A program made the translations under genes and the position numbers. From an uncultured Pelagibacteraceae bacterium (GTDB taxonomy: Bacteria > Pseudomonadota > Alphaproteobacteria > Pelagibacterales > Pelagibacteraceae), in contig CABYXD010000004.1 in NCBI GenBank assembly GCA_902522895.1, positions 1 to 35,874 of the forward strand: DNA of 35,874 nucleotides, written 5' to 3'. Shown one piece after another: positions 17,574 through 26,688 of this stretch. The notes under the pieces were generated by a model that worked only from the letters and a program-made list of their open reading frames with translations, did not search any database and was not told the DNA's origin. Numbering within the stretch: position 1 is the first letter of the stretch; each line of letters begins with the position of its first letter.

Positions 17574-18970
17574 TGATTTCTGTAAATTTATCAGCAATTT
17601 TTTATTTAGTTTCTGGTGTATTATTTATTTTAGCATTAAGAGGTTTGTCATCTCCAGAAACATCTAGACAAGGTAATTTTTTTGGAATTATGGGTATGAT
17701 AATTGCAATAACAGTTACATTTTTATCTATAGGAAATTTTTCAATTGGGTTTATATATGTTTTAATTTTTTTATTAATTGGTGGTTTAATTGGAGCTTTT
17801 ATAGCTTACAAAATACCAATGACAGCTATGCCTGAACTAGTAGCTGGTTTTCATAGTTTAGTTGGTCTAGCAGCAGTTTTTGTAGCAATATCAGCTTTCC
17901 TAAATCCAGAAGCATTTAACCTTGGAACATCGGGAAATATCAAGCTTGGAAGTTTAATTGAAATGTCAATTGGTGCTGCTGTAGGTGCGATAACATTTTC
18001 TGGATCAATAATTGCTTTTTTAAAATTACAAGGAATTATGTCTGGATCACCAATTACATTTAAAGGACAGCATCCACTTAATGCTCTAATATTAATAGCA
18101 ATAGTAATTTTAACTTACTTGCTTTGTTCAACTCAGTCTTCAAATTTATTTTGGATTTTATTAGTCACCTCTTTTTTAATTGGTTTTCTATTAATAATTC
18201 CAATTGGTGGAGCAGATATGCCGGTAGTAATTTCAATGCTTAATTCATATTCAGGTTGGGCAGCTGCGGGAATTGGATTTACTTTAGAAAATACTGCTTT
18301 AATTATTACAGGAGCCTTGGTTGGTTCATCAGGAGCAATTTTATCTTATATAATGTGTAAGGGCATGAACCGTTCTTTCTTTAACGTTATATTAGGTGGA
18401 TTTGGAGCAACTGAGCAATCAGCGAATTTGTCAAGTAAAGAACAAAGACCTGTCAAAAGCGGTAATGCCGAAGATGCAGCTTTCTTGATGAAGAATGCAT
18501 CATCAGTAATAATCGTACCGGGCTATGGAATGGCAGTTGCACAAGCACAGCATGCTCTTAGAGAAATGGTAGATACACTAAAAAAAAATGATATTAAGGT
18601 TTCTTATGCAATCCATCCAGTAGCAGGTAGAATGCCAGGCCACATGAATGTTTTATTGGCTGAAGCTAATGTTCCTTATGATGAAGTTTTTGAATTAGAG
18701 GAAATTAATAATGATTTTGCTAATGCAGATGTTGCATTTGTAATTGGCGCCAATGATGTAACAAACCCAGTTGCAAAAACTGACCCACAAAGCCCAATTT
18801 ATGGTATGCCCGTCCTAGATGTTGAGAAGTGTAAATCAGTTTTATTTGTAAAGAGAAGCCTTTCACCAGGTTATGCAGGGATTGACAATGATTTATTTTA
18901 TAAGGAAAATACCTTAATGCTTTTTGCTGATGCAAAAAAAATGACAGAAGATATTACGAAAAATATTTAA
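17570..18970 (+). CDS. pntB: NAD(P) transhydrogenase subunit beta (PntB)
   Basis: LRGLSSPETSRQGN, GGADMPVVISMLNSYSGWAAAGIGF, IVPGYGMAVAQAQHALREM, YAIHPVAGRMPGHMNVLLAEANVPYDEV, GANDVTNPVAKTDPQSPIYGMPVLDV. Confidence 0.97.
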   Translation: MMISVNLSAIFYLVSGVLFILALRGLSSPETSRQGNFFGIMGMIIAITVTFLSIGNFSIGFIYVLIFLLIGGLIGAFIAYKIPMTAMPELVAGFHSLVGLAAVFVAISAFLNPEAFNLGTSGNIKLGSLIEMSIGAAVGAITFSGSIIAFLKLQGIMSGSPITFKGQHPLNALILIAIVILTYLLCSTQSSNLFWILLVTSFLIGFLLIIPIGGADMPVVISMLNSYSGWAAAGIGFTLENTALIITGALVGSSGAILSYIMCKGMNRSFFNVILGGFGATEQSANLSSKEQRPVKSGNAEDAAFLMKNASSVIIVPGYGMAVAQAQHALREMVDTLKKNDIKVSYAIHPVAGRMPGHMNVLLAEANVPYDEVFELEEINNDFANADVAFVIGANDVTNPVAKTDPQSPIYGMPVLDVEKCKSVLFVKRSLSPGYAGIDNDLFYKENTLMLFADAKKMTEDITKNI

Positions 18971-18997
18971 GACAAAGTATTAATTTTTTGAATTTTC

Positions 18998-20107
18998 ATG
19001 AAATATAATTTTATTTTCTACTATCCGTCTATTGAAAGTGGCGGATTAGAAAAAAACTTATTTTTTTTAATTAATTCGTTAGCAGAAAAAAAATATCAAG
19101 TTAAGCTAATCACTTATGCAGATAATATAAAAAATAGTAAAATAAGAAAAAAATTTTTTTTTCACAAAAATATCGACTTAATAAGTTCAGATATAATTAA
19201 AGGAATTAACAATAAATATTTAAAATACATTTTTTGTTCCATTAGATTATTTTTTTTTATGTTAAGTGAAAAAGGAACTATCGTATCATTTCAAGGAAAT
19301 ATTTTACCAATAATAGTTGCAAAAATTACAAGTAATAAAATAATAATTAGATGTAATACGGCTCCATCAAAGTATATAAATAATTTTTTTAAAAAATATT
19401 TTTTTAAATTTTTTTATTCCTTAAGCGATATAATTTTAGTTACATCAGAAGATTTTAAAAAAGAAATTAAAAAATATTTTAATTTAGTCAGTAAAGTACA
19501 TAAACAAAGCCTAGATCTAGATGATATTAAAAAAAAATCAAAAATTAATTTCAATTTTACTTTTTTTAAAAATTTTAAAGGTATTAAAATTATAAATGTA
19601 GGAAGATTGACTCATCAAAAAAATCAAATCATATTATTAAAAGCATTTTTGGAATTAATTAAATATCGTAAAGCAAAACTCTTGCTAATTGGAAGTGGAG
19701 GGGATGAAAAAATTTTAAAAAAATTTATTAAAGAGAATAAAATTCAAAATTTAGTTAAAATTGTTAACTTTACTAACAATCCTTTTAAATATATCTCACT
19801 TTGTGATATTAAGGTTTTAAGCTCTAGATATGAGGGTAATCCAAACATTTTGCTTGAAACAGCCTGTTTAAAAAAATTAATAATCTCTACCAATTGTAAA
19901 GTTGGTCCAAGAGAAATATTGCAGTCAGGCAAAGGAGGCATTTTATTCAAAGTCGGGGATTATAATAAGTTACTCTCAATTTTAAAGAATATAGATATCA
20001 ATTCAAAAAATATTAAAAGAAAAATAAATATTAGTTATCAATATGTAAAAAAAAACTTTAAAAAGGATATTTCGCTAAGTTTTATTAATCTAATAAAAAA
20101 ATTATAA
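18998..20107 (+). CDS. Glycosyltransferase family 4 (paralogous to 6638-7732)
   Basis: YYPSIESGGLEKNLFFLINSL, IINVGRLTHQKNQIILLKAF, LLLIGSGGDEKILKKFI, LSSRYEGNPNILLETACLKKLIISTNCKVGPREIL. Confidence 0.9.
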   Translation: MKYNFIFYYPSIESGGLEKNLFFLINSLAEKKYQVKLITYADNIKNSKIRKKFFFHKNIDLISSDIIKGINNKYLKYIFCSIRLFFFMLSEKGTIVSFQGNILPIIVAKITSNKIIIRCNTAPSKYINNFFKKYFFKFFYSLSDIILVTSEDFKKEIKKYFNLVSKVHKQSLDLDDIKKKSKINFNFTFFKNFKGIKIINVGRLTHQKNQIILLKAFLELIKYRKAKLLLIGSGGDEKILKKFIKENKIQNLVKIVNFTNNPFKYISLCDIKVLSSRYEGNPNILLETACLKKLIISTNCKVGPREILQSGKGGILFKVGDYNKLLSILKNIDINSKNIKRKINISYQYVKKNFKKDISLSFINLIKKL

Positions 20108-21150
20108 TGAAAATAGCTATTATTGGTTCAGGTTTTTTTGGTGCTACACTGGGTCTTTATTTGTCAAAAAAAAATAAAGTAACTATTTATGAAAAAGAAA
20201 AAAATATTTTAAATGGAGCATCCTCGGCAAATCAGTTTCGTTTTCATTTAGGATACCATTATCCTAGATCAAAAAAAACAATATCTGAGATTAATAAATC
20301 AAAAAAATTATTCACTTCTTTTAATGGACCTAAGGTATTTCAAAAAACTATAAATTACTATTTAATTGCTAAAGAAAGTAAAACTAATTTTACTAAATAC
20401 AAATTATTTTTAAAAAAAAATAGACTTTATAACAAAAGTATAAATATTCTGAATTTAAGTAAAAAAATTGATAAAGTAATTTTGTCTAACGAAAAAATAT
20501 TAAATTATTTTGAATATAAAAGATCACTATTACAAAAAATTCAAAAATCTAAATTAAAGCTTAAATTAAATACTGAGTTTAAAAAAGATGATTTAAATAA
20601 CTATGATAAAGTTATAATAGCAACTTATTCAAACAATAATTTAGTTTTAAAAAAACTTGGTATAAAAAAAATACAAAAATATAAATTTGAATTAGTTGAA
20701 AAAATTGTTATCAAATTACCTAAAAGATTTTCTAACAAAAGTTATGTTGTTGTTGACGGTAAGTTTGTTTGTGTAGATCCCTATTTAGGTACAAACTATC
20801 ATTTGTTAAGTGATGTAAAATTATCTAAATTAGAAATCAAATCTGGAAATTTTCCAATTTTTAAAGATAAAAAGAAAAGATATCTTAATAAAGGCATGAT
20901 TAAAAATATTAAAGTTTCAAGATTTAATCAATTTATAAAAAGAAGTTCAATTTATCTTCCATTTTTAAAAGAGGCAAAATATGTGGGATCTTTTTTCGTT
21001 GTCAGAACAATTCAAAAAAATAAAGAGAAAACTGATGAGAGAGTAACATCTATTGTTAATCATTCAAAAAAAATTACAAGTATTCTTTCAGGTAAATGGA
21101 ATAATTGTGTTTATTTAGCTAAAAATTTTATAATAAAAAAAGATTTATGA
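20107..21150 (+). CDS. FAD-dependent oxidoreductase (DAO-like Rossmann fold), putative sugar-modifying enzyme
   Basis: MKIAIIGSGFFGATLGLYLSKKNKVTIYEKEKNILNGASSANQFRFHLGYHYPRS: GxGxxG dinucleotide motif and acidic end of beta2. Confidence 0.75.
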   Translation: MKIAIIGSGFFGATLGLYLSKKNKVTIYEKEKNILNGASSANQFRFHLGYHYPRSKKTISEINKSKKLFTSFNGPKVFQKTINYYLIAKESKTNFTKYKLFLKKNRLYNKSINILNLSKKIDKVILSNEKILNYFEYKRSLLQKIQKSKLKLKLNTEFKKDDLNNYDKVIIATYSNNNLVLKKLGIKKIQKYKFELVEKIVIKLPKRFSNKSYVVVDGKFVCVDPYLGTNYHLLSDVKLSKLEIKSGNFPIFKDKKKRYLNKGMIKNIKVSRFNQFIKRSSIYLPFLKEAKYVGSFFVVRTIQKNKEKTDERVTSIVNHSKKITSILSGKWNNCVYLAKNFIIKKDL

Positions 21151-21890
21151 AATTAAATGTAGGTTTAATTGGAAAAGGAAATTGGGGAAAAATTATAGAA
21201 AAAAAATTAAATGCTCTATCAAATTTGAAATTTGTCTGTGGTAAAAAAAAAAGTTATTTAAAATTAATTAAATCCTCAAATATCCATTGGGTATTCATTG
21301 TCACACCTAATAAGACACATTATAAATTAGTAAAAATGTGTTTAGATAATAAAGTAAATGTTTTTTGTGAAAAACCTCTTTGCTTAACAACAATTCAAGC
21401 CAAAAAATTAATTAAAATTGCAAAAAAAAATAAAGTTAAATTATTTATTAGTGATCTTTACAATTTTTATACAAATAAATTTAAAAAAAATGAATTGATA
21501 ACAGAAGTTTATAGATCTAAGTTTGTTAACGGGTTAGATAATGAATTTTTTTTTAGACTTATGTATCACGATATCAGTATATTATATAAACATTTAAACA
21601 AATTGATAAGTTTTACATGCCAAATTTCCCAAAATAATTTTGAAAAAAAATTTCAATTAGTTATAGATTCATCGAATAAAAAAAGGTTTACTTTTTTTTA
21701 TGATTTAAAATCAAAAAAAAAGAAACATTTAATAAATGATTTACAAATTAAATCAAAGAAAGATATTTTAAAAGAAATGATAAACAATGTTTTGAAAAAA
21801 CGAGTTAATTATTTTCAAAATAACCAAAAAGCAATATTTATCATAAAGTTTATAAATGAAATAAAAAAAAAGGTTAAATATGCCAACTAA
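21147..21890 (+). CDS. Gfo/Idh/MocA-family oxidoreductase (short)
   Basis: VGLIGKGNWGKIIEKKLN, WVFIVTPNKTHYKLVKMCLDNKVNVFCEKPLCLT (TPN..H....C...K.VFCEKP). Confidence 0.85.
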   Translation: MKLNVGLIGKGNWGKIIEKKLNALSNLKFVCGKKKSYLKLIKSSNIHWVFIVTPNKTHYKLVKMCLDNKVNVFCEKPLCLTTIQAKKLIKIAKKNKVKLFISDLYNFYTNKFKKNELITEVYRSKFVNGLDNEFFFRLMYHDISILYKHLNKLISFTCQISQNNFEKKFQLVIDSSNKKRFTFFYDLKSKKKKHLINDLQIKSKKDILKEMINNVLKKRVNYFQNNQKAIFIIKFINEIKKKVKYAN

Positions 21891-22578
21891 AATTTATTGT
21901 GATAGTGCTGATATAAAAGTTATTAAGAAATATAATAAAAAAAAAATTGTAAAAGGCTTTACAACTAATCCAAGTTTAATGCGAAAAGCTGGCGCAAGAG
22001 ACTATCGAGCTTATTCTAAAAAAATAATTAAAATTTGTAAAAATAAACCTATTTCGTTTGAGGTTTTTGCTGATGATAAAAAATCTATGATTAATCAAGG
22101 TATTAAAATAAATACTTGGGGGAAAAACGTTTATGTAAAAGTACCGGTCATTAATTCAAAAAATAAATTTTCTGGAGCAGTAATTAAAGCATTAAACAGT
22201 AAAAATATTAAATTAAATATTACTGCAGTTTATACAGCTCAACAAACAAGAAAGATTTTAAAAGTCATCAATAAAAAAACCAAAGTGATTATTTCAATAT
22301 TTGCGGGTAGGGCTGGGGATACCGGAAAAGATCCAGTGCCAGAATTTTTAAAGAGCTTAAAATTATCAAAAAAATTTAAAAATGTTGAAATTTTGTGGGC
22401 AAGTGTAAGAGAACCATATAATTATTTACAAGCTAAACAACTAGGCTGTCATATAGTAACTGTTCCACCCAATTTAATTGAGAAGATTGAAAAATTTGGG
22501 AAATCCTTTAACGAACTTACAATTGAAACTGTAAATGCTTTTCTTATTGATAGTAAAAAATCAAAATTTAATATTTAG
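21880..22578 (+). CDS. Transaldolase / fructose-6-phosphate aldolase (TalC/FSA)-like protein
   Basis: IYCDSADIKVIKKY, KGFTTNPSLMRKAG, NVYVKVPVIN (Schiff-base Lys context), LNITAVYTAQQ, ISIFAGRAGDTGKDP, ILWASVREPYNYLQAKQLGCHIVTVPP. Confidence 0.88.
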   Translation: MPTKIYCDSADIKVIKKYNKKKIVKGFTTNPSLMRKAGARDYRAYSKKIIKICKNKPISFEVFADDKKSMINQGIKINTWGKNVYVKVPVINSKNKFSGAVIKALNSKNIKLNITAVYTAQQTRKILKVINKKTKVIISIFAGRAGDTGKDPVPEFLKSLKLSKKFKNVEILWASVREPYNYLQAKQLGCHIVTVPPNLIEKIEKFGKSFNELTIETVNAFLIDSKKSKFNI

Positions 22579-22584
22579 TTTGAT

Positions 22585-22661
<77 letters not shown>

Positions 22662-22667
22662 ATATAC

Positions 22668-22874
22668 TTAAATTCTGTTTTTAAGTTTATTTAGCTTCTT
22701 AACTCTTTTAATATTTTCTTGAAGAATTCTTTTTTTCTTCTCTGAAGGTTTTTCATAAGTATTTTTTAATTTTATAACTTTAAAAAAACCGTCTCTCTGA
22801 AGTTTTCTTTTTAAAACTCTTAGAGCTTGTTCAACATTATTATCTTTTACTTCTATTTTAATAAATACCTCCAA
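22668..22874 (-). CDS. rpsU: 30S ribosomal protein S21
   Basis: VEQALRVLKRKLQRDGFFKVIKLKNTYEKPSEKKKR. Confidence 0.93.
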   Translation of the reverse strand: MEVFIKIEVKDNNVEQALRVLKRKLQRDGFFKVIKLKNTYEKPSEKKKRILQENIKRVKKLNKLKNRI

Positions 22875-22925
22875 AAAAGTGAGTGATTAGCACTTTTATA
22901 TTTTTATGTCTATTTATTTTATCCA

Positions 22926-23507
22926 TTAATTGTTAGCTTGTTCAGTTAGCTTTTCTTTTTCTTTTTGCTTTTTCTCTCTTTTAATTCTTCTTTCAGCTTT
23001 TTCTATAGCTTCAATCAAATCTTTTTGAGTGAATAAGTTTAAAGCTACTGGATCTTTAGGGTTTAGATTGTTGTAGTTCCAATAACTCTTATTTCTTATA
23101 GATGTTACAGAGTTTTTTGTAATACCTACCAACTTTGCAATTTGTGAGTCTTTAAGAATATTATGTTGTTTTATTAACCATAATGCAGAATCTGGCTTAT
23201 CTTGTCTTTTAGAAAGTGGAATATATTTTTTTATTTTTTTTTCAGTATTAGAGATTTCAATATCAGCACTTTTAATTTGTAGTGGTCTATTTTGATCTTT
23301 TGATGATAAATCAATTTCTTCTCTAGTTAATTGTCCTGATATTATTGGATTGTATGCTTTAATTCCTTTTGCAACCTCTCCATCCGCTATTCCCTGGATC
23401 TCCACTTCATGTAATTGGCAAAAATCTGCAATTTGTTTAAATGTAATGGTTGTATTTTCAACTAGCCAGACAGCAGTCGCCATTGGCATTAAAGGAGCGT
23501 TTGACAT
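22926..23507 (-). CDS. DUF1013 protein, TrcR-like cell-cycle transcriptional regulator
   Basis: MSNAPLMPMATAVWLVENTTITFKQIADFCQLHEVEIQGIADGEVAKGIKAYNPIISGQLTREEI and IGITKNSVTSIRNKSYWN-like segment; alphaproteobacterial family. Confidence 0.85.
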   Translation of the reverse strand: MSNAPLMPMATAVWLVENTTITFKQIADFCQLHEVEIQGIADGEVAKGIKAYNPIISGQLTREEIDLSSKDQNRPLQIKSADIEISNTEKKIKKYIPLSKRQDKPDSALWLIKQHNILKDSQIAKLVGITKNSVTSIRNKSYWNYNNLNPKDPVALNLFTQKDLIEAIEKAERRIKREKKQKEKEKLTEQANN

Positions 23508-23738
23508 TTAATTCTTTTTTTCTGATTTAAAATTTTGGAATTTTTTATTAAATTTACTGATTCTTCCTTTATCCATTAATTTTTGTTTTCCACCTGTCCA
23601 CGCTGAATGTGATTTTGGATCAATTTCTAACTTTAAGATCTCACCTTCTTTCCCCCAAGTTGACATTGTCTCAAACTGGGTACCATCAGTCATTTCGACT
23701 TTGATTGAATGATAATTTGGATGAATATTTTTTTTCAT
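23508..23738 (-). CDS. rpmE: 50S ribosomal protein L31 (cysteine-less type)
   Basis: [67 protein letters not shown]. Confidence 0.93.
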   Translation of the reverse strand: MKKNIHPNYHSIKVEMTDGTQFETMSTWGKEGEILKLEIDPKSHSAWTGGKQKLMDKGRISKFNKKFQNFKSEKKN

Positions 23739-23773
23739 GACGAGATTTATAGCAAAAGAATTTTCTAAAACAA

Positions 23774-24517
23774 TTAAAAGTTATCTAATTTTTCAAGTAA
23801 TTTTGAATTAATATTAGCACTAGAGGCAATAATTTTGATATTATTGTTAGATGTTAGATTAATTTCATTAATTATTCCACCTGCCTCTTTAACTAAAATT
23901 ATACCTGCAGCAATATCCCAAATGTTTAAATTATTTTGAAAATAACCATCATATCTTCCAGCTGCTACATAAGCCATATCTAAAGAAGCACAACCAGATT
24001 TTCTATATGATAAATCTGGATCTTTTTTTATTTTTCCTCCGGTAACAAACAAACAATCATTTAGTTTATTTTTTTTTGATACTCTTATTCTATGATTATT
24101 AAAAAAGGCACCATTATTTTTTTCAGCAAAAAAAATTTCATTTTTTATAGGGTCAAAAATAAGTCCTGTTATTATCTCATTGTTTGATTTTAAGGCAATG
24201 GATATCCCAAAGTGAGGTATGCCATGTAAAAAATTTATTGTTCCATCTATAGGGTCAATTATCCAAGTATTATTTTTATCTTTATTAATTTCAATACCAT
24301 TTTCTTCACTAATAATAGAATAATTAGGTCTTGCTTTTTTTAATTCTTCAATAATAATTTTTTCAGCTTTCAAATCTGAATTAGTCACAAAGTCTAATGG
24401 GCCCTTTTTTGAGACTTGTAATTTTTCTATTTCACCAAAATCTCTGATTAATATCTTTGAGGCTTTTTCACTAGCCTTAATCATTATATTTAGATTTGCT
24501 GAAATTGAATTCATCAA
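23774..24517 (-). CDS. suhB: Inositol monophosphatase family protein (SuhB-like)
   Basis: [67 protein letters not shown]. Confidence 0.9.
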   Translation of the reverse strand: MMNSISANLNIMIKASEKASKILIRDFGEIEKLQVSKKGPLDFVTNSDLKAEKIIIEELKKARPNYSIISEENGIEINKDKNNTWIIDPIDGTINFLHGIPHFGISIALKSNNEIITGLIFDPIKNEIFFAEKNNGAFFNNHRIRVSKKNKLNDCLFVTGGKIKKDPDLSYRKSGCASLDMAYVAAGRYDGYFQNNLNIWDIAAGIILVKEAGGIINEINLTSNNNIKIIASSANINSKLLEKLDNF

Positions 24518-24518
24518 A

Positions 24519-25079
24519 TTATATTTTTTTTATGTATTCTAAATTTCTAGTATCAACAATAATTTTATCACCAGCTTCAATAAATGGAGGAACTTGAATA
24601 TTCAGTCCATTATCAAGTTTTGCTGGTTTATAAGATGATGAAACTGTTTGGCCCTTTAATGCAACATCTGTTGTATCAACTATACAATTTACTTGATTTG
24701 GTAAATCTACAGAAATGGGCAAATCATTATAAAAACTAACTGAAACTTCTAAGTTTTCGGTTAATAATTTTCCTTTATCACCTATAATATCTTTTTTTAT
24801 TTCAATTTGATCAAATGTCTTAGGGTTCATAAAAAAATAATTTTTTTCATCTTCGTAAAGAAAATTAAATTTAGTTTCTTCTAATGAAGCTTTTTCAACA
24901 GATTCACTTGATCTAAATCTCTCATTAATCTTTGTATTTTTGTTCATACTTTTCATTTCAACTTGAGCAAAAGCTCCGCCTTTTCCGGGTTTAACATGTT
25001 GAGTTTTCAGAACTTGCCATAAGTCATTTTTGTATTCTAAAAGCATTCCAACTCTTATTTCACTAGCATTTAATTTCAT
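24519..25079 (-). CDS. efp: Elongation factor P
   Basis: ASEIRVGMLLEYKNDLWQVLKTQHVKPGKGGAFAQVEMKSM, FMNPKTFDQIEI, LPNQVNCIVDTTDVALKGQTVSSSYKPAKLDNGLNIQVPPFIEAGDKIIVDTR. Confidence 0.96.
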   Translation of the reverse strand: MKLNASEIRVGMLLEYKNDLWQVLKTQHVKPGKGGAFAQVEMKSMNKNTKINERFRSSESVEKASLEETKFNFLYEDEKNYFFMNPKTFDQIEIKKDIIGDKGKLLTENLEVSVSFYNDLPISVDLPNQVNCIVDTTDVALKGQTVSSSYKPAKLDNGLNIQVPPFIEAGDKIIVDTRNLEYIKKI

Positions 25080-25690
25080 TTTAATTTTTCAATCGCTTTA
25101 ACTGGTTTTAGTTTTTTATTATTCCAAATGTAGCCTGAGATAGCTAAAAAGTTTGCTTTATTCAATAGTAGTTTTTGATAATTATTAAAATTAATACCAC
25201 CAATAGCAACAATTGGAGTTTTTGTAATCTTTCTTGCTTTTTTAAGCAAATTAATTGAAGCCTTATATTTTACCCTTTTTGTTCTTGAAATATTGAAAGC
25301 TCCAAAAGCTAAATAATCAGCTTTATTTTTTATAGCAGCTTTTGCTAATTTTATTGAGTTATGACAGGTAATTCCTATTATTTTATTTCCAATTAATTTT
25401 CTAGCTTCTAAGATATTCATGTCTTTTTGACCTAAATGACAACCATCAGCATTTAATTTTTTTGTTAGATAAACATCATCATTTATTAAAAATTTAACAT
25501 TAAACTTTTTACATATCTTTTTAATTTTTTTTCCAATTATTAATTTTTTTTTGAAACTTTCTTTTTTTTGTCTTAGTTGAAAAAAACTAACTTTTTTTTG
25601 TTTAAGAACTTTATTTAAATCACTATAAAAAGATTTATTTATTTTTAATGGTGAAATGAGATATATAAATTTTTTTCTATTAATTCTCAA
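25076..25690 (-). CDS. Thiamine-phosphate synthase family protein (ThiE/TenI-like)
   Basis: VSFFQLRQKKESFKKKL, FLINDDVYLTKKLNADGCHLGQKDMNILEARKLIGNKIIGITCHN, IVAIGGINFNNYQKLL. Confidence 0.8.
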   Translation of the reverse strand: MRINRKKFIYLISPLKINKSFYSDLNKVLKQKKVSFFQLRQKKESFKKKLIIGKKIKKICKKFNVKFLINDDVYLTKKLNADGCHLGQKDMNILEARKLIGNKIIGITCHNSIKLAKAAIKNKADYLAFGAFNISRTKRVKYKASINLLKKARKITKTPIVAIGGINFNNYQKLLLNKANFLAISGYIWNNKKLKPVKAIEKLK

Positions 25691-26687
25691 GATCTTCAGA
25701 CCATTTTCCTTGAGCTGCTAGTGTGTTCATTTTAGCTCGGTGGTTAAAAATCTTTTGAGTGCCCTCAATATTTTTTATATCTTTTGACCAAAATTTTAAG
25801 GCACTTTGTTGAAGGGCTCGTCCATAAGAATAACTCATTATAAAATTAGTATTATTATACTTATTTATTAAATTTAAATTTTCAGTTGCCTCTATTTCCG
25901 ATTGGCCACCAGATAAAAAAGCAATTCCTGGTATCTCTGAGGGCACTGAATTTTTTAAACATTCCAAAGTTAATTTTGCTACCTCTTCATTTGAAATTTT
26001 ATCTTTAGACTTATTGCCAGCCAAGATCATATTGGGTTTGAGTATAATTCCTTTCAAATCAACTTTATGTAAATAAAGTTCATCAAAACATTTTTTGATT
26101 ACTTCTGAGGTTTTTTCATAGCAATCTTTTGATGAATGTTCACCATCCATCAAAACTTCTGGTTCAACTATTGGAACCATATTACATTCTTGAACTAATG
26201 CAGAATATCTTGCTAATGCATGAGCGTTAGCTTGTATTGAAAGTTTACTTGGAAAATCTTTAGATATACTATAAACGCCTCTCCATTTTGTAAATTTTGC
26301 ACCAAGCTTGTAATATTCTTGTAATCTTTCTCTTAATCCATCTAAGCCCTCAGTAATTTTTTCATCTGGTGAGCCTGCTAGAACTTTTGCACCCGTATCA
26401 ACTTTTATACCTGGAGCACAACCCTTATTTGAAATTAACTCTGGGATCTTATTTTTTTTTGATGAATTTTGTTTTATTGTTTCATCATATAAAATTACAC
26501 CTCCTATACAATCAGACATGCTCGATGCACTAAATAGAGTTTCTCTAAATAATAATCTATTTTCTGGGGTTGATGAAACATTTACACCATCTAATCTTTT
26601 GGTCATTGTTCCAGTACTTTCATCAGCAGCCAAAATTCCTTTGCCTTTTTCTAAAATTTTAAGTGCAATGTTATTTAACTCTGACAT
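25680..26687 (-). CDS. fba: Class I fructose-bisphosphate aldolase
   Basis: KGILAADESTGTMTKRLDGVNVSSTPENRLLFRETLF, GGVILYDETIKQ, TKWRGVYSI, VPIVEPEVLMDGEH, GIILKPNMILAG, GIAFLSGGQSEIEAT. Confidence 0.95.
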   Translation of the reverse strand: MSELNNIALKILEKGKGILAADESTGTMTKRLDGVNVSSTPENRLLFRETLFSASSMSDCIGGVILYDETIKQNSSKKNKIPELISNKGCAPGIKVDTGAKVLAGSPDEKITEGLDGLRERLQEYYKLGAKFTKWRGVYSISKDFPSKLSIQANAHALARYSALVQECNMVPIVEPEVLMDGEHSSKDCYEKTSEVIKKCFDELYLHKVDLKGIILKPNMILAGNKSKDKISNEEVAKLTLECLKNSVPSEIPGIAFLSGGQSEIEATENLNLINKYNNTNFIMSYSYGRALQQSALKFWSKDIKNIEGTQKIFNHRAKMNTLAAQGKWSEDLEN

Positions 26688-26688
26688 A

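Noticed and set aside
18720-19950. Minus-strand ORFs of 71 and 68 aa within pntB and GT4
   Set aside because: Shadow ORFs opposite conserved coding sequence.
23508-23738. L31 lacking zinc-binding cysteines
   Set aside because: Cysteine-less L31 is a known common variant; ordinary.
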